A DNA stretch of 64,000 nt. Source: Mesorhizobium terrae (GTDB lineage Bacteria > Pseudomonadota > Alphaproteobacteria > Rhizobiales > Rhizobiaceae). The position numbers and the translations under genes are program-made. Below the pieces are notes generated by a model. The model was not told the origin of the DNA, searched no databases, and saw nothing but the letters and a program-made list of their open reading frames with translations. Shown here piece by piece: positions 25,681-34,233 of this stretch; positions within the stretch are counted from its first letter, which is position 1; the number at the start of each line of letters is the position of its first letter. The DNA is taken from positions 2,621,501-2,685,500 of the forward strand of contig NZ_CP044218.1 in the NCBI RefSeq assembly GCF_008727715.1, in the 5' to 3' direction.

Positions 25681-27501
25681 ATGAAATCGACTATGAATGA
25701 AGCGGCGACGCGTCTCGTTCGCCTGCGCAGCTGGATGGCCGACGCCGGCCTGGACGGGCTCATCGTGCCGCGCACCGATGCCTATCAGAGCGAAATCACG
25801 GCCGCGCATGACGATTGCCTGGCCTTTATCTCGGGTTTCACTGGTTCGGCCGGTCTCGCGTTGATCCTGCGCGAGCGAGCGCTGATCTTTGTCGACGGGC
25901 GCTACCAGGTCCAGGTTCGCGGCGAGGTGGATCTGGATGCCTTCGAGGTGCGGCACCTGCGCGACGAGCCCATCGACCGATGGCTGGAAGAGAGAGCCCA
26001 ACCGGGCTGGCGCATCGGCATGGACGGCATCAAGACGGCCTTCACGCTGCATGACAGGCTGGACGCGGCATTGACGAAGCGCGGTGCATCGCTTGTTCAG
26101 ACCGGCAGCGACCCGTTCGACGCGGTATGGGATGACCGGCCGCCGCAGCCACTCGGGACCATCCGCGCCATGCCCGTGGCGGCATCCGGCGAGACTTCGA
26201 TCAGCAAGCGCCGGCGCATCGCCGGGAAATTGCGCGAGATGGGAGCGGATTGGCTGATCGAGACGTTGCCGGACAACATTGCCTGGCTGCTCAATGTGCG
26301 CGGCTCCGATGTCGAGATGAACCCGGTGCCGCATTCGTTCCTCGCGCTTGGCGCGGATGGGACGGTGGAGTGGTTCGTCGATGCCCGCAAGCTCGGCAAT
26401 GATCTGGCCGCCTATGAAATAGCCGACGTGACACTGACGTCACCGCAGCGTTTCCTCGACCGGATTGCCGAAATTTCGGTGAACAAGGTGGCGGTGATCG
26501 ATGCGGATTTCGCGCCGCATGCGGTGCGCGCCGCGCTTGAGGCCGGCGGCGGTACCATTACCCAGACCAGCCCGGTTACGCTGGCGAAGGCAATCAAGAC
26601 CGGAGCCGAACTCGAAGGCTATCGCTGCTGCCATGTCGAGGACGGCGTGGCGATGACCGATTTTCTAGCCTGGGTGATGCAGGAAGCGGGCAGGCGGCAG
26701 ACGGCCAGCCCGTTGACCGAACTCGAGGCGGAGGCGCGATTGCTGGCCTTCCGCCGGGAGCGGCCGGGCTTCATCGAGCCAAGCTTCCGGACCATCTCGG
26801 CGGCGGGCGCCAATGCCGCGATGTGCCACTATGCGGCGAAGCCGTCGACCAATGCGGTGATTGACGGCCGGGCGCCCTATCTGGTCGATTCGGGCGGGCA
26901 ATATCTGACCGCGACGACCGACCTGACGCGGACGCTGATGCTGGGCGAGCCGAGCAACGACATGCGGGTGGCCTACACGGCCGTGCTGAAAGGATTCCTG
27001 TCGCTGATGTCGGTCCGCTTTCCGACTGGGACGCAGGGCCACCAGATCGACGCCTTCGCGCGGCGCGCGCTTTGGGATGTCGGTCTGGATTACGATCATG
27101 GCACCGGCCATGGTGTCGGCCACAATCTGCTGTTGCACGAATATCCGCACCGCTTTGACAAGAGGCCGAACCTCTACGGGCTGGAGCCGGGCAACATCAT
27201 GACCGTCGAACCCGGCTACTACAAGGAAGGCGTCTTCGGCATGCGGGTCGAAAACCAGGTCGAGGTGGTGGCTGACGGTCCGGGTTTCTGCCGCTTCGCC
27301 TCGCTCACGCTCGTGCCCATCGATCTCGCCATGGTTGAGCTCACGCAACTGACCCCGCAAGAGACGCGTTGGCTCGACGACTATCATGCGCGCGTCAGAT
27401 ATACGCTCGAGGAACTGGTGCGGCCGGAAACACTGCCTTTCCTCATCGAACAGACCCGCCCGATGGCGGAACGTCGGCGGGACATAGCCACCGGCGCCTG
27501 A
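25681..27501 (+). CDS. Xaa-Pro aminopeptidase, long form (M24B)
   Basis: 606 residues, like the three-domain aminopeptidase P of eukaryotes (about 620) rather than E. coli PepP (441). Two creatinase-N-like domains come before the pita-bread metallopeptidase domain. All five metal ligands are visible: the aspartates in VDSGGQYLTATTDLTRT, the histidine in GTGHGVGHNL, and the glutamates in TVEPGYY and MRVENQVEV. It removes the residue preceding proline at peptide N-termini. It lies 24 bp after the iminopeptidase gene; a second in-frame ATG at 25693 could also be the start. Confidence 0.93.
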   Translation: MKSTMNEAATRLVRLRSWMADAGLDGLIVPRTDAYQSEITAAHDDCLAFISGFTGSAGLALILRERALIFVDGRYQVQVRGEVDLDAFEVRHLRDEPIDRWLEERAQPGWRIGMDGIKTAFTLHDRLDAALTKRGASLVQTGSDPFDAVWDDRPPQPLGTIRAMPVAASGETSISKRRRIAGKLREMGADWLIETLPDNIAWLLNVRGSDVEMNPVPHSFLALGADGTVEWFVDARKLGNDLAAYEIADVTLTSPQRFLDRIAEISVNKVAVIDADFAPHAVRAALEAGGGTITQTSPVTLAKAIKTGAELEGYRCCHVEDGVAMTDFLAWVMQEAGRRQTASPLTELEAEARLLAFRRERPGFIEPSFRTISAAGANAAMCHYAAKPSTNAVIDGRAPYLVDSGGQYLTATTDLTRTLMLGEPSNDMRVAYTAVLKGFLSLMSVRFPTGTQGHQIDAFARRALWDVGLDYDHGTGHGVGHNLLLHEYPHRFDKRPNLYGLEPGNIMTVEPGYYKEGVFGMRVENQVEVVADGPGFCRFASLTLVPIDLAMVELTQLTPQETRWLDDYHARVRYTLEELVRPETLPFLIEQTRPMAERRRDIATGA

Positions 27502-27568
27502 TGCAATCCATAAGGGGCGGCGGGATCGTCGATTTTATTGCCCTTTTAGCCTCGACCCAGGAGTTCAC

Positions 27569-28711
27569 ATGCCTCTCTCAGCCCGTCCGCCACAGATTTC
27601 CGTCGCCGAAAGGCAGCAGCGGCTTCAGAAACTGCGCGAGAACATGGAAGCTGCCGGCCTCGCCGCCGTTCTGCTCGGTTCGACCGAGAGCCTCCGCTAC
27701 TTCACCGGCCTTGTCTGGCACCAGAGCGAGCGGCTCCTGGGAGCGCTGGTGACACCTAGCGGGCTCACCTACATCGTGCCTGCTTTCGAGCGCAGCCGCG
27801 TCGAGACGCTGCAGCATGTCGCTGGCGACATCGCGACCTGGGAGGAAGAAGAGAGCCCCTCGGCACTGGTGCGGTCTCTCGTCGGCGCCAAGGGCCGCGT
27901 CGGGCTGGACGACGCCCTGCCGCTGTTCATCTACCACGCGCTTGCCGAGAGCCTGGGAGCCGAGCGGCTCGCCAACGGCACGCGCCTCCTTCGCGACCTG
28001 CGCCTTTGCAAGTCGGCGGCGGAAATCGCGCTGATCCAATACGCCATGGATCTCACGCTTGAAGTGCACCGGCGCGCGCATGCGATCATGAAGCCGGGTA
28101 TCCGGGCCTCCGAGGTGGTGCGCTTTGTCGACGAACAGCACCGGGCGTTGGGAGCATCGGGCGGTTCGACCTTCTGCATCGTATCCTTCGGCGAGGCGAC
28201 CTCGCTACCGCACGGCGCCGACGGCGACCAGGTGCTGGAGAAGGGACAACCGATCCTGGTCGATACCGGCGCGCGGATCGAGGGTTACCATTCCGACCTG
28301 ACACGCAGCTACATGATCGACGAACCGGACGCGGATTTCGCGCGCATCTGGCACATCGAGCGGGAAGCGCAGCAGGCCGTTTTCGACAGCGCGCAAATTG
28401 GTGCCCCTTGCCGCAGCCTCGACGACGCGGCGCGCGCGGTGCTTCAACGTCACGGCTTGGGTCCCGACTATCGACTGCCGGGTCTGCCGCACCGGGCCGG
28501 GCACGGCCTCGGGCTGGAAATCCACGAGGAGCCCTACATCGTGCGTGGCAACGAGATGCCGCTTCGCCCGGGCATGTGTTTCTCGAACGAACCGATGATC
28601 GTCGTTCCCGGTCGCTTCGGCATCCGGCTGGAAGACCATATCTTCATGACGGAGGACGGGCCGCGCTGGTTCACGAAGCCCGGCAAGGGGCCGACCGAAC
28701 CATTTGCGTAA
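27569..28711 (+). CDS. M24-family Xaa-Pro peptidase (prolidase-like)
   Basis: 380 residues: an N-terminal creatinase-like domain (MEAAGLAAVLLGSTESLRYF) and a catalytic domain with an intact dimetal site: VDTGARIEGYHSDLTRSY (two Asp), AGHGLGLEIHEEPY (His), SNEPMIV and IRLEDH (two Glu). Size and motifs fit Xaa-Pro dipeptidases or short aminopeptidases P. It follows the long Xaa-Pro aminopeptidase by 67 bp. Together with the iminopeptidase the three can free both residues flanking an imino acid bond. It probably ends the operon; the branched-chain operon converges 64 bp away. Confidence 0.92.
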   Translation: MPLSARPPQISVAERQQRLQKLRENMEAAGLAAVLLGSTESLRYFTGLVWHQSERLLGALVTPSGLTYIVPAFERSRVETLQHVAGDIATWEEEESPSALVRSLVGAKGRVGLDDALPLFIYHALAESLGAERLANGTRLLRDLRLCKSAAEIALIQYAMDLTLEVHRRAHAIMKPGIRASEVVRFVDEQHRALGASGGSTFCIVSFGEATSLPHGADGDQVLEKGQPILVDTGARIEGYHSDLTRSYMIDEPDADFARIWHIEREAQQAVFDSAQIGAPCRSLDDAARAVLQRHGLGPDYRLPGLPHRAGHGLGLEIHEEPYIVRGNEMPLRPGMCFSNEPMIVVPGRFGIRLEDHIFMTEDGPRWFTKPGKGPTEPFA

Positions 28712-28775
28712 GTCGGGGGTGGGCCGCTGCTGACCTCTCAGGAAATGTGCTTGCGGCGTCCGCTCTCGGTCTTTC

Positions 28776-29753
28776 TTAGTTTGTCCCCGTTGAGCGGCGG
28801 CGCTCCAGCCATGCATAAATCTCGCCGACGATGCCGCGCCGGAAGATGAGGACACAGATCATGAAGATCAGCCCGGTCGCGATGGTGACCGGGAAATCCG
28901 ATGTCGCCAAAAGGTTCTGCAGCGCGACCACGAAGCCGGCGCCGAAGATCGGCCCGACCATCGTGCCGATGCCGCCCAGCAAGGTCATCAGGATGACCTC
29001 GCCGGACATCTGCCAGGCGACGTCGGTCAGCGTGGCGAACTGGAAGACCAGTGCCTTGATCGCGCCGGCGAGGCCCGCCAACGCCGCCGACATGACGAAG
29101 GCGGCCAGCTTGTAGTTCTGCACCGAATAGCCGAGCGAAATGGCCCGGCTTTCATTCTCGCGGATCGACCGCAAGATCAGGCCGAAGGGCGAATTGACGA
29201 TGCGCCAGACGAAGAAGAGGCCGACCAGGAAATTGGCGGCGACGAAATAATACATGGTGTGTTCGTCGCGCAGGTCGAAAATGCCGAGGAAGGTTCCGCG
29301 CGGCACGCCCTGGATGCCGTCCTCGCCGCCGGTGAAACGGGCCTGGACGCAGAAGAAATAGAACATCTGCGAGAGCGCCAGCGTGATCATGGCGAAATAG
29401 ATGCCCTGACGGCGGATGGCGAAGAAGCCGATGACGAGGCCGAGCAGCGCGGCTCCGGCAACGCCAATGAGAATGCCGATTTCCGGCGAAACGCCCCAGA
29501 CCTTGACGGCATGCGCGGTGAAATAGGCGGCGCCGCCGAAGAAAGCGGCGTGGCCGAAGGAAAGCAGGCCGGTATAGCCGAGCAGAAGATTGAAGGCGCA
29601 GGCGAACAGCGCAAAGCACATCATCTTCATGACGAAGATCGGGTAGACGAAGAACGGCAGAGCCAGAAGCGCCACGATGCCGAACCCGATCAGGATCATT
29701 TCGGCGTGGTTCGCGGTTCGGCCCTGGGGCGGCTGAGCGGTTGCGTCGGCCAT
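28776..29753 (-). CDS. livM: Branched-chain amino acid type ABC permease (LivM-like)
   Basis: 325 residues from ATG at 29753, two bases after the LivH-like stop with GGAAAGGAT upstream; ATG at 29762 is an overlapping alternative. It has about ten membrane segments with the LivM blocks CFALFACAFNLLLGYTGLLS and SFGHAAFFGGAAYF near the N-terminus. LGGIGTMVGPIFGAGFVV appears in the C-terminal half. It is the last gene of the operon and forms the membrane pore with the LivH-like subunit. The transported amino acid or small acid is not determinable. Confidence 0.93.
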   Translation of the reverse strand: MADATAQPPQGRTANHAEMILIGFGIVALLALPFFVYPIFVMKMMCFALFACAFNLLLGYTGLLSFGHAAFFGGAAYFTAHAVKVWGVSPEIGILIGVAGAALLGLVIGFFAIRRQGIYFAMITLALSQMFYFFCVQARFTGGEDGIQGVPRGTFLGIFDLRDEHTMYYFVAANFLVGLFFVWRIVNSPFGLILRSIRENESRAISLGYSVQNYKLAAFVMSAALAGLAGAIKALVFQFATLTDVAWQMSGEVILMTLLGGIGTMVGPIFGAGFVVALQNLLATSDFPVTIATGLIFMICVLIFRRGIVGEIYAWLERRRSTGTN

Positions 29754-29754
29754 A

Positions 29755-30636
29755 TCAGGCATCCTTTCCAAACAGGCCGGCGGGTCGGATGAGGAGCACG
29801 ATCGCCATGATGACGAAAATGACGATGCTGGAGGCTTCCGGGTAGAACACCTTGGTCAGGCCTTCGGCGAGGCCGAGCATATAGCCGGTGACGATAGCGC
29901 CGAGGATCGAGCCCATGCCGCCGACGACCACGACGGCGAAGACGATGATGATGAGGTTCGAACCCATCAGCGGGCTGACCTGATAGACCGGGGCAGCCAG
30001 GATGCCGGCCAGCCCGGCAAGACCTGCGCCAAGGCCATAGGTCAACGTCAGCAGCACCGGCACATTGACGCCGAAAGCCTGCACCAGCTTGGGGTTCTCG
30101 GTGGCGGCGCGCAGATAGGAGCCGAATTTCGTTTTCTCGACCAGGAGCCAGGTGCCGAGACATACGACGAGCGAGGCGACGACCACCCAGCCGCGGTAGA
30201 TGGGCAGGAACATGAAGCCCAGATTGACGCCACCGGCCAGCGCTGGCGGCACCGGATAGGGGTTGCCGGAAACGCCGTAGACGTATCGGAACACGCCCTC
30301 GATCACCAGCGCCAGGCCGAAGGTGAAGAGCAGGCCGTAGAGCGGGTCGACATCGTAGAGCCGCGACAAGGCGAGCCGCTCGACGACGACGCCGAACAGC
30401 GCCACCGCCAGCGGTGCCAGGATCAGCGCCGGCCAGTAGCCGATACCAAGCTTGGCGAGGATCAGATAGCCGATGAAGGCGCCCAGCATATATTGCGCGC
30501 CATGCGCGAAATTGATGACGCGCAGCAGGCCGAAGATGATGGCCAGGCCGAGCGAGAGCATGGCGTAGAACGAGCCGTTGATCAGCCCGACCAGCAACTG
30601 TCCGGCGAAGGCCTGGATGGGGATGCCGAAGATCAT
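29755..30636 (-). CDS. livH: Branched-chain amino acid type ABC permease (LivH-like)
   Basis: 293 residues, strongly hydrophobic. GLINGSFYAMLSLGLAIIFG and VINFAHGAQYMLGAFIGY at the N-terminus and VVVVGGMGSILGAIVTGYML later are diagnostic of the LivH subunit. The ATG at 30636 lies 3 bp after the LivF-like stop, indicating tight coupling. Confidence 0.94.
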   Translation of the reverse strand: MIFGIPIQAFAGQLLVGLINGSFYAMLSLGLAIIFGLLRVINFAHGAQYMLGAFIGYLILAKLGIGYWPALILAPLAVALFGVVVERLALSRLYDVDPLYGLLFTFGLALVIEGVFRYVYGVSGNPYPVPPALAGGVNLGFMFLPIYRGWVVVASLVVCLGTWLLVEKTKFGSYLRAATENPKLVQAFGVNVPVLLTLTYGLGAGLAGLAGILAAPVYQVSPLMGSNLIIIVFAVVVVGGMGSILGAIVTGYMLGLAEGLTKVFYPEASSIVIFVIMAIVLLIRPAGLFGKDA

Positions 30637-30639
30637 CGG

Positions 30640-31350
30640 TCAGACTCCCAAAACGTCATGCAGTTCGCCCATCCGGTTGTCGAGGTCGCCAACCGGAAAC
30701 TCGGACAGCACCTTGCCGTGCTCCATCAGATAGAAGCGGTCGGCGATGCGGCTGGCGAAGCGGAAATTCTGCTCGACCAGAAGGATGGTCATGCCGCGGC
30801 GCTTCAATTCAGCCAGGAGTTCGCCGATGCGCTGCACGATCACCGGCGCCAGTCCCTCCGTCGGCTCGTCGAGCAGGATGGTGCTGGCGCCGGTGCGCAG
30901 GATGCGCGCGATCGCAAGCATCTGCTGCTCGCCGCCGGAGAGCTTGGTGCCGGGGCTGTTGCGTCGCTCCTTCAGATTGGGGAACAGTTCGAAAATCTCA
31001 TCGACACCCATGCCGTCCTTGGCCACCACCGGGGGCAGCATCAGGTTTTCGTCCACGGTCAATGTCGAGAAGATGCCGCGCTCCTCGGGCACATAGCCGA
31101 TGCCGGCGCGCGCGGTGTGGTGCAAAGGCAGGCGGATCAGGTCCTTGCCGGCGAACGACACTTGGCCGGTACGCTTGCGGATGAGCCCCATGATGGCGCG
31201 CAGCGTCGTCGTCTTGCCGACGCCGTTGCGGCCGAGCAGCGTGACCGTCTCTCCTTGATGGATGTCGAGATCGACGCCATGCAGCGCATGGCTCTCGCCA
31301 TACCAGGCGTTCAAGCCGCGCACCGAAAGCAGCGGACCCGCGCTATTCAT
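30640..31350 (-). CDS. livF: Branched-chain amino acid type ABC ATPase (LivF-like)
   Basis: 236 residues, a single nucleotide-binding domain. Walker A LLGRNGVGKTTTLR, the Liv-specific YVPEERGIFSTLTVDENL, signature LSGGEQQMLAIARIL and Walker B ILLDEPTEGLAPV are all intact. ATG at 31350 overlaps the LivG-like stop by 8 bp; the frame is open further upstream but that part runs antisense-like over the LivG gene. Confidence 0.94.
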   Translation of the reverse strand: MNSAGPLLSVRGLNAWYGESHALHGVDLDIHQGETVTLLGRNGVGKTTTLRAIMGLIRKRTGQVSFAGKDLIRLPLHHTARAGIGYVPEERGIFSTLTVDENLMLPPVVAKDGMGVDEIFELFPNLKERRNSPGTKLSGGEQQMLAIARILRTGASTILLDEPTEGLAPVIVQRIGELLAELKRRGMTILLVEQNFRFASRIADRFYLMEHGKVLSEFPVGDLDNRMGELHDVLGV

Positions 31351-32119
31351 GCTCGGTCCCCATATAGGCGACACGCACGCGCTCGTCCTTGCTGACCGTG
31401 TCATAGTCTCCGGCCGCCAGTACCTGGCCGCGCTGCAAGACCGTCACCCAGTCGGCGATGTCCGCGACAACGGACAGATTATGCTCCACCATCAGCACGG
31501 CACGGTTCTCGGCTATCGAGCGGACCAGCCTGGAGATCGTGCCGACATCCTCGTGCCCCATGCCCGCCATCGGCTCGTCGAGTAGCAGCACCTTGGGGTC
31601 GAGTGCCAGCGTGGTGGCGATCTCCAGCACGCGCTTGCGCCCATAGGAGAGGTCGGAGGCCAGCCTATGTCTGGCGCTGTCCAGGCCGACTGCGTGCAGA
31701 AGCTCCATCGCCCTCGGCGTCAGCCGGTCGAGCGTGGAGAGCGAACGCCAGAACTGCGTGGCCAGTCCGTTGGGCCGCTGCAGCGCCACCCGAACATTGT
31801 CGAGCACGCTGAGATGCGGAAAGGTTGCCGATATCTGGAACGAGCGCACGACGCCCATGCGCGCCACCTTGGCCGGCGCAGTCCTGGTGATGTCGATACC
31901 GGCGCATGTGATCGTGCCCGCGGTCGGCTGCAGGAACTTGGTTAGAAGGTTGAAGACGGTCGTCTTGCCGGCGCCGTTGGGGCCGATCAGGGCATGTATC
32001 TTGCCGTGATGGACGTCGAGATCGACATCCTTCACGGCAACAAAACCGGCGAAATCGCGCCGCAATCCACGCGCCGACAGGATCGCCGGTTCAGGGCTCG
32101 GTTGGGGTTCGGTACTCAA
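31343..32119 (-). CDS. livG: Branched-chain amino acid type ABC ATPase (LivG-like)
   Basis: 258 residues from TTG at 32119, which has CGGAGG five bases upstream; a GTG at 32149, directly behind the binding-protein stop, is the alternative and adds 10 residues. Walker A IGPNGAGKTTVFNLLTKF is typical of LivG. The signature region reads DLSYGRKRVLEIATTLAL and Walker B LLLDEPMAGMG. It pairs with the LivF-like protein to drive uptake. Confidence 0.92.
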   Translation of the reverse strand: MSTEPQPSPEPAILSARGLRRDFAGFVAVKDVDLDVHHGKIHALIGPNGAGKTTVFNLLTKFLQPTAGTITCAGIDITRTAPAKVARMGVVRSFQISATFPHLSVLDNVRVALQRPNGLATQFWRSLSTLDRLTPRAMELLHAVGLDSARHRLASDLSYGRKRVLEIATTLALDPKVLLLDEPMAGMGHEDVGTISRLVRSIAENRAVLMVEHNLSVVADIADWVTVLQRGQVLAAGDYDTVSKDERVRVAYMGTEHE

Positions 32120-32150
32120 CGATGCCTCCGTCCCCGCATCTCCGAACACC

Positions 32151-33359
32151 CTATTTCACCAACGGGCACCCGGACTCCGCCGGCTTGATGTAGGCCTCGT
32201 CGCCGGGAATGGTGGCCAGAACCTTATAGTAGTCCCAAGGCTGCTTGCTCTCCGACGGCTTCTTCACTTCCATCAGATACATGTCGTGGATCATGCGCCC
32301 GTTGGCGCCGACCTTGCCGCCGCGCGCGAAAACGTCCTCGACCGGCATCTCGTGCAGGTTCTTGGCGACGGCTTCGGTTTCGTCGGTGCCGGCCTTGTCG
32401 ACGGCCTTCAGATATTGAAGGACCGCCGAATAAGTGCCGGCCTGGATCATGTTCGGCATGCGGCCGGTGCGGTCGAAAAACTTCTTCGCCCAGGCGCGGG
32501 ACTGATCGTCACGATCCCAATAGAAGCCTTCGGTCAGTGTCAGCCCCTGCGCTGCCTCGAGGCCAAGGCCATGCACTTCGGCGAGCGTGAACAGAAGGGC
32601 GGCCATGCGCTGGCCGCCGGCAACGATGCCGAACTCAGCCGCCTGCTTGATGGCGTTGGCGGTGTCGAGGCCGGCATTGGCAAGGCCGATCACCTTGGCG
32701 CCCGAAGACTGCGCCTGCAAAAGGAACGACGAATAGTCGGTGGTGGCCAGCGGATGGCGCACCGAACCCAGCACCTTGCCGCCTTTCGAGGTGACGAATT
32801 TCGAGGTCTGTTCTTCGAGCGAATATCCGAAGGCGTAGTCGGCGGTCAGGAAGAACCAGGTGTCGCCGCCCTGCTGCACCAGCGCGCCGCCGGTGCCGAC
32901 GGCGAGCGCATGGGTGTCGTAGGCCCAGTGAAAGCCATAAGGCGAGCACGACTTGCCGGTGAGATCCGAAGTGGCCGCGCCGGTGACGATGTCGATCTTC
33001 TTCTTTTCCTGCGAAATGCCTTGCACGGCGAGCGCGACCGACGACGTGGTTAGTTCCATGATCGCGTCCACCTGCTCGGTGTCATACCATTGGCGCGCGA
33101 TGTTGGAGGCGATGTCGGCCTTGTTCTGATGATCGGCGGTGACCACCTCGATCGGCACGCCCTTGACCTTGCCGCCGAAATCCTCGACCGCCATCTTGGC
33201 TGCCTCGTAGGACCATTTGCCACCGAAATCGGCATAGACGCCGGACTGGTCGTTCAGGATACCGATCTTGACCTTGTTGTCCGAGAATTGCTGCGCGGCG
33301 GCCGGAAACGAAACGCCTGCCAGAAGAACGACTGCAAGTGCGCGCGAGATCATCGCCAT
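32151..33359 (-). CDS. Branched-chain amino acid type substrate-binding protein (Peripla_BP_6)
   Basis: 402 residues. The signal peptide MAMISRALAVVLLAGVSFPA ends at AAA-QQF, followed by VKIGILNDQSGVYADFGGKW, the entry strand of the LivK-type fold. GGGAGGAGTT precedes the ATG. The C-terminus (AESGCPLVK) is typical of a subgroup seen with aromatic, urea or amide-type substrates as often as with leucine, so the substrate is left open. It is the first gene of the five-gene operon. Confidence 0.93.
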   Translation of the reverse strand: MAMISRALAVVLLAGVSFPAAAQQFSDNKVKIGILNDQSGVYADFGGKWSYEAAKMAVEDFGGKVKGVPIEVVTADHQNKADIASNIARQWYDTEQVDAIMELTTSSVALAVQGISQEKKKIDIVTGAATSDLTGKSCSPYGFHWAYDTHALAVGTGGALVQQGGDTWFFLTADYAFGYSLEEQTSKFVTSKGGKVLGSVRHPLATTDYSSFLLQAQSSGAKVIGLANAGLDTANAIKQAAEFGIVAGGQRMAALLFTLAEVHGLGLEAAQGLTLTEGFYWDRDDQSRAWAKKFFDRTGRMPNMIQAGTYSAVLQYLKAVDKAGTDETEAVAKNLHEMPVEDVFARGGKVGANGRMIHDMYLMEVKKPSESKQPWDYYKVLATIPGDEAYIKPAESGCPLVK

Positions 33360-33569
33360 AGAACTCCTCCCGTTTGGACTGCGGCCCTCCAGCCGTCACA
33401 TGCGCTCCCACCCTTGCCAGCACTGTAGCAGGGACAGGCGCGAAGTCAGCATGGCATAGCTGCAACGGACGTTTCTACTTGGACTATGTGTTTAGAGATC
33501 GTGGCGGCAGGGCGCGGGGGATCGCTGAATGCCTGTTCAGCCGGGGAAGCTCGCCGTTGCCCGGCGCGC

Positions 33570-33611
33570 TTTTCCATCGCGCAAAGCAAAAGGGCTCCGC
33601 GCGATGGAAAA
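33570..33611. repeat. Long inverted repeat downstream of the DhaL gene
   Basis: TTTTCCATCGCGC (33570-33582) and its exact complement (33599-33611) form a 13-bp stem around 16 bases, 22 bp after the DhaL stop. There is no U-tract on either side, so classic termination is uncertain, but it probably marks the 3' end of the ten-gene operon. The rest of 33360-33632 holds only the promoter side of the Liv-type operon; I see no gene. Confidence 0.6.
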
Positions 33612-33632
33612 TCAGCAGGTGGAACGGGGTTC

Positions 33633-34232
33633 CTAGCCCTTCAGCCCTTCGACGATGCGCAGCAATGCCAGCTGTCCGGGGTCGGCCAGGCCGATGCTCT
33701 TTTCGCCGAACATGCGGGCGCGCCCGAGAAGGTTGGGCTTGCCCTTGTATTCTTCCAGCGTGTCGGCGGCTGCTTTGATGGCAGTCGCCACCATGGCTTC
33801 TGGCGCAACGCCGTCGATGGCTTTCGCGATGGCGTCGAGGCTGTCCAGAACAGTCTTGTCGCCGAGTGCGCCCTTGCCGCGCGCCATCATGGCGTCTCGT
33901 GCAGCCGCGATCAGTCCGGGAATTTCAGCCGCGTCGATCGATGTCCTGCCCTTGGTCGTCTTGGCGGCGGACATGAAAGCGGTCGCAACCAGCGTTCCGT
34001 AGGAGGACGACGAGACGCGCTGGAACGCCTTGGCGGCTTCCAGAAGGGCCATGCCGAAATCTTCGGGAAGGGGAGCGGCGGCGGCTTCGGCAAAACCCTT
34101 GGAAACGGTGATGCCGAGATCGCCGTCGCCGAGTGCGCCGTCAGCCGCGCAAAGCTCGGCGGAGGCGTCTGCGGTAGCCGCCGCCACCCGTCCGAGCGCG
34201 GCCTTGAGTGCGGTGCTGTCGATCGCGGTCAT
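33633..34232 (-). CDS. dhaL: Dihydroxyacetone kinase subunit DhaL-like
   Basis: 199 residues, all-helical, with the metal/ADP-binding block LGDGDLGITVSKGF (around residues 34-47) and SSSSYGTLVATAFM downstream. PTS-coupled DhaL proteins commonly read GDGDHG here; the leucine is a difference. DhaL supplies the nucleotide to DhaK, which holds the ketose. No DhaM is encoded nearby, so ATP is the likely donor, as in four-carbon ketose kinases of this class. ATG lies one base after the DhaK stop (TGACATG). It is the last gene of the ten-gene operon. Confidence 0.9.
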   Translation of the reverse strand: MTAIDSTALKAALGRVAAATADASAELCAADGALGDGDLGITVSKGFAEAAAAPLPEDFGMALLEAAKAFQRVSSSSYGTLVATAFMSAAKTTKGRTSIDAAEIPGLIAAARDAMMARGKGALGDKTVLDSLDAIAKAIDGVAPEAMVATAIKAAADTLEEYKGKPNLLGRARMFGEKSIGLADPGQLALLRIVEGLKG

Positions 34233-34233
34233 G

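Noticed and set aside
33570..33611. Calling the 13-bp inverted repeat a classical rho-independent terminator
   Set aside because: Neither strand has a T-run after the stem; it is listed only as an inverted repeat.
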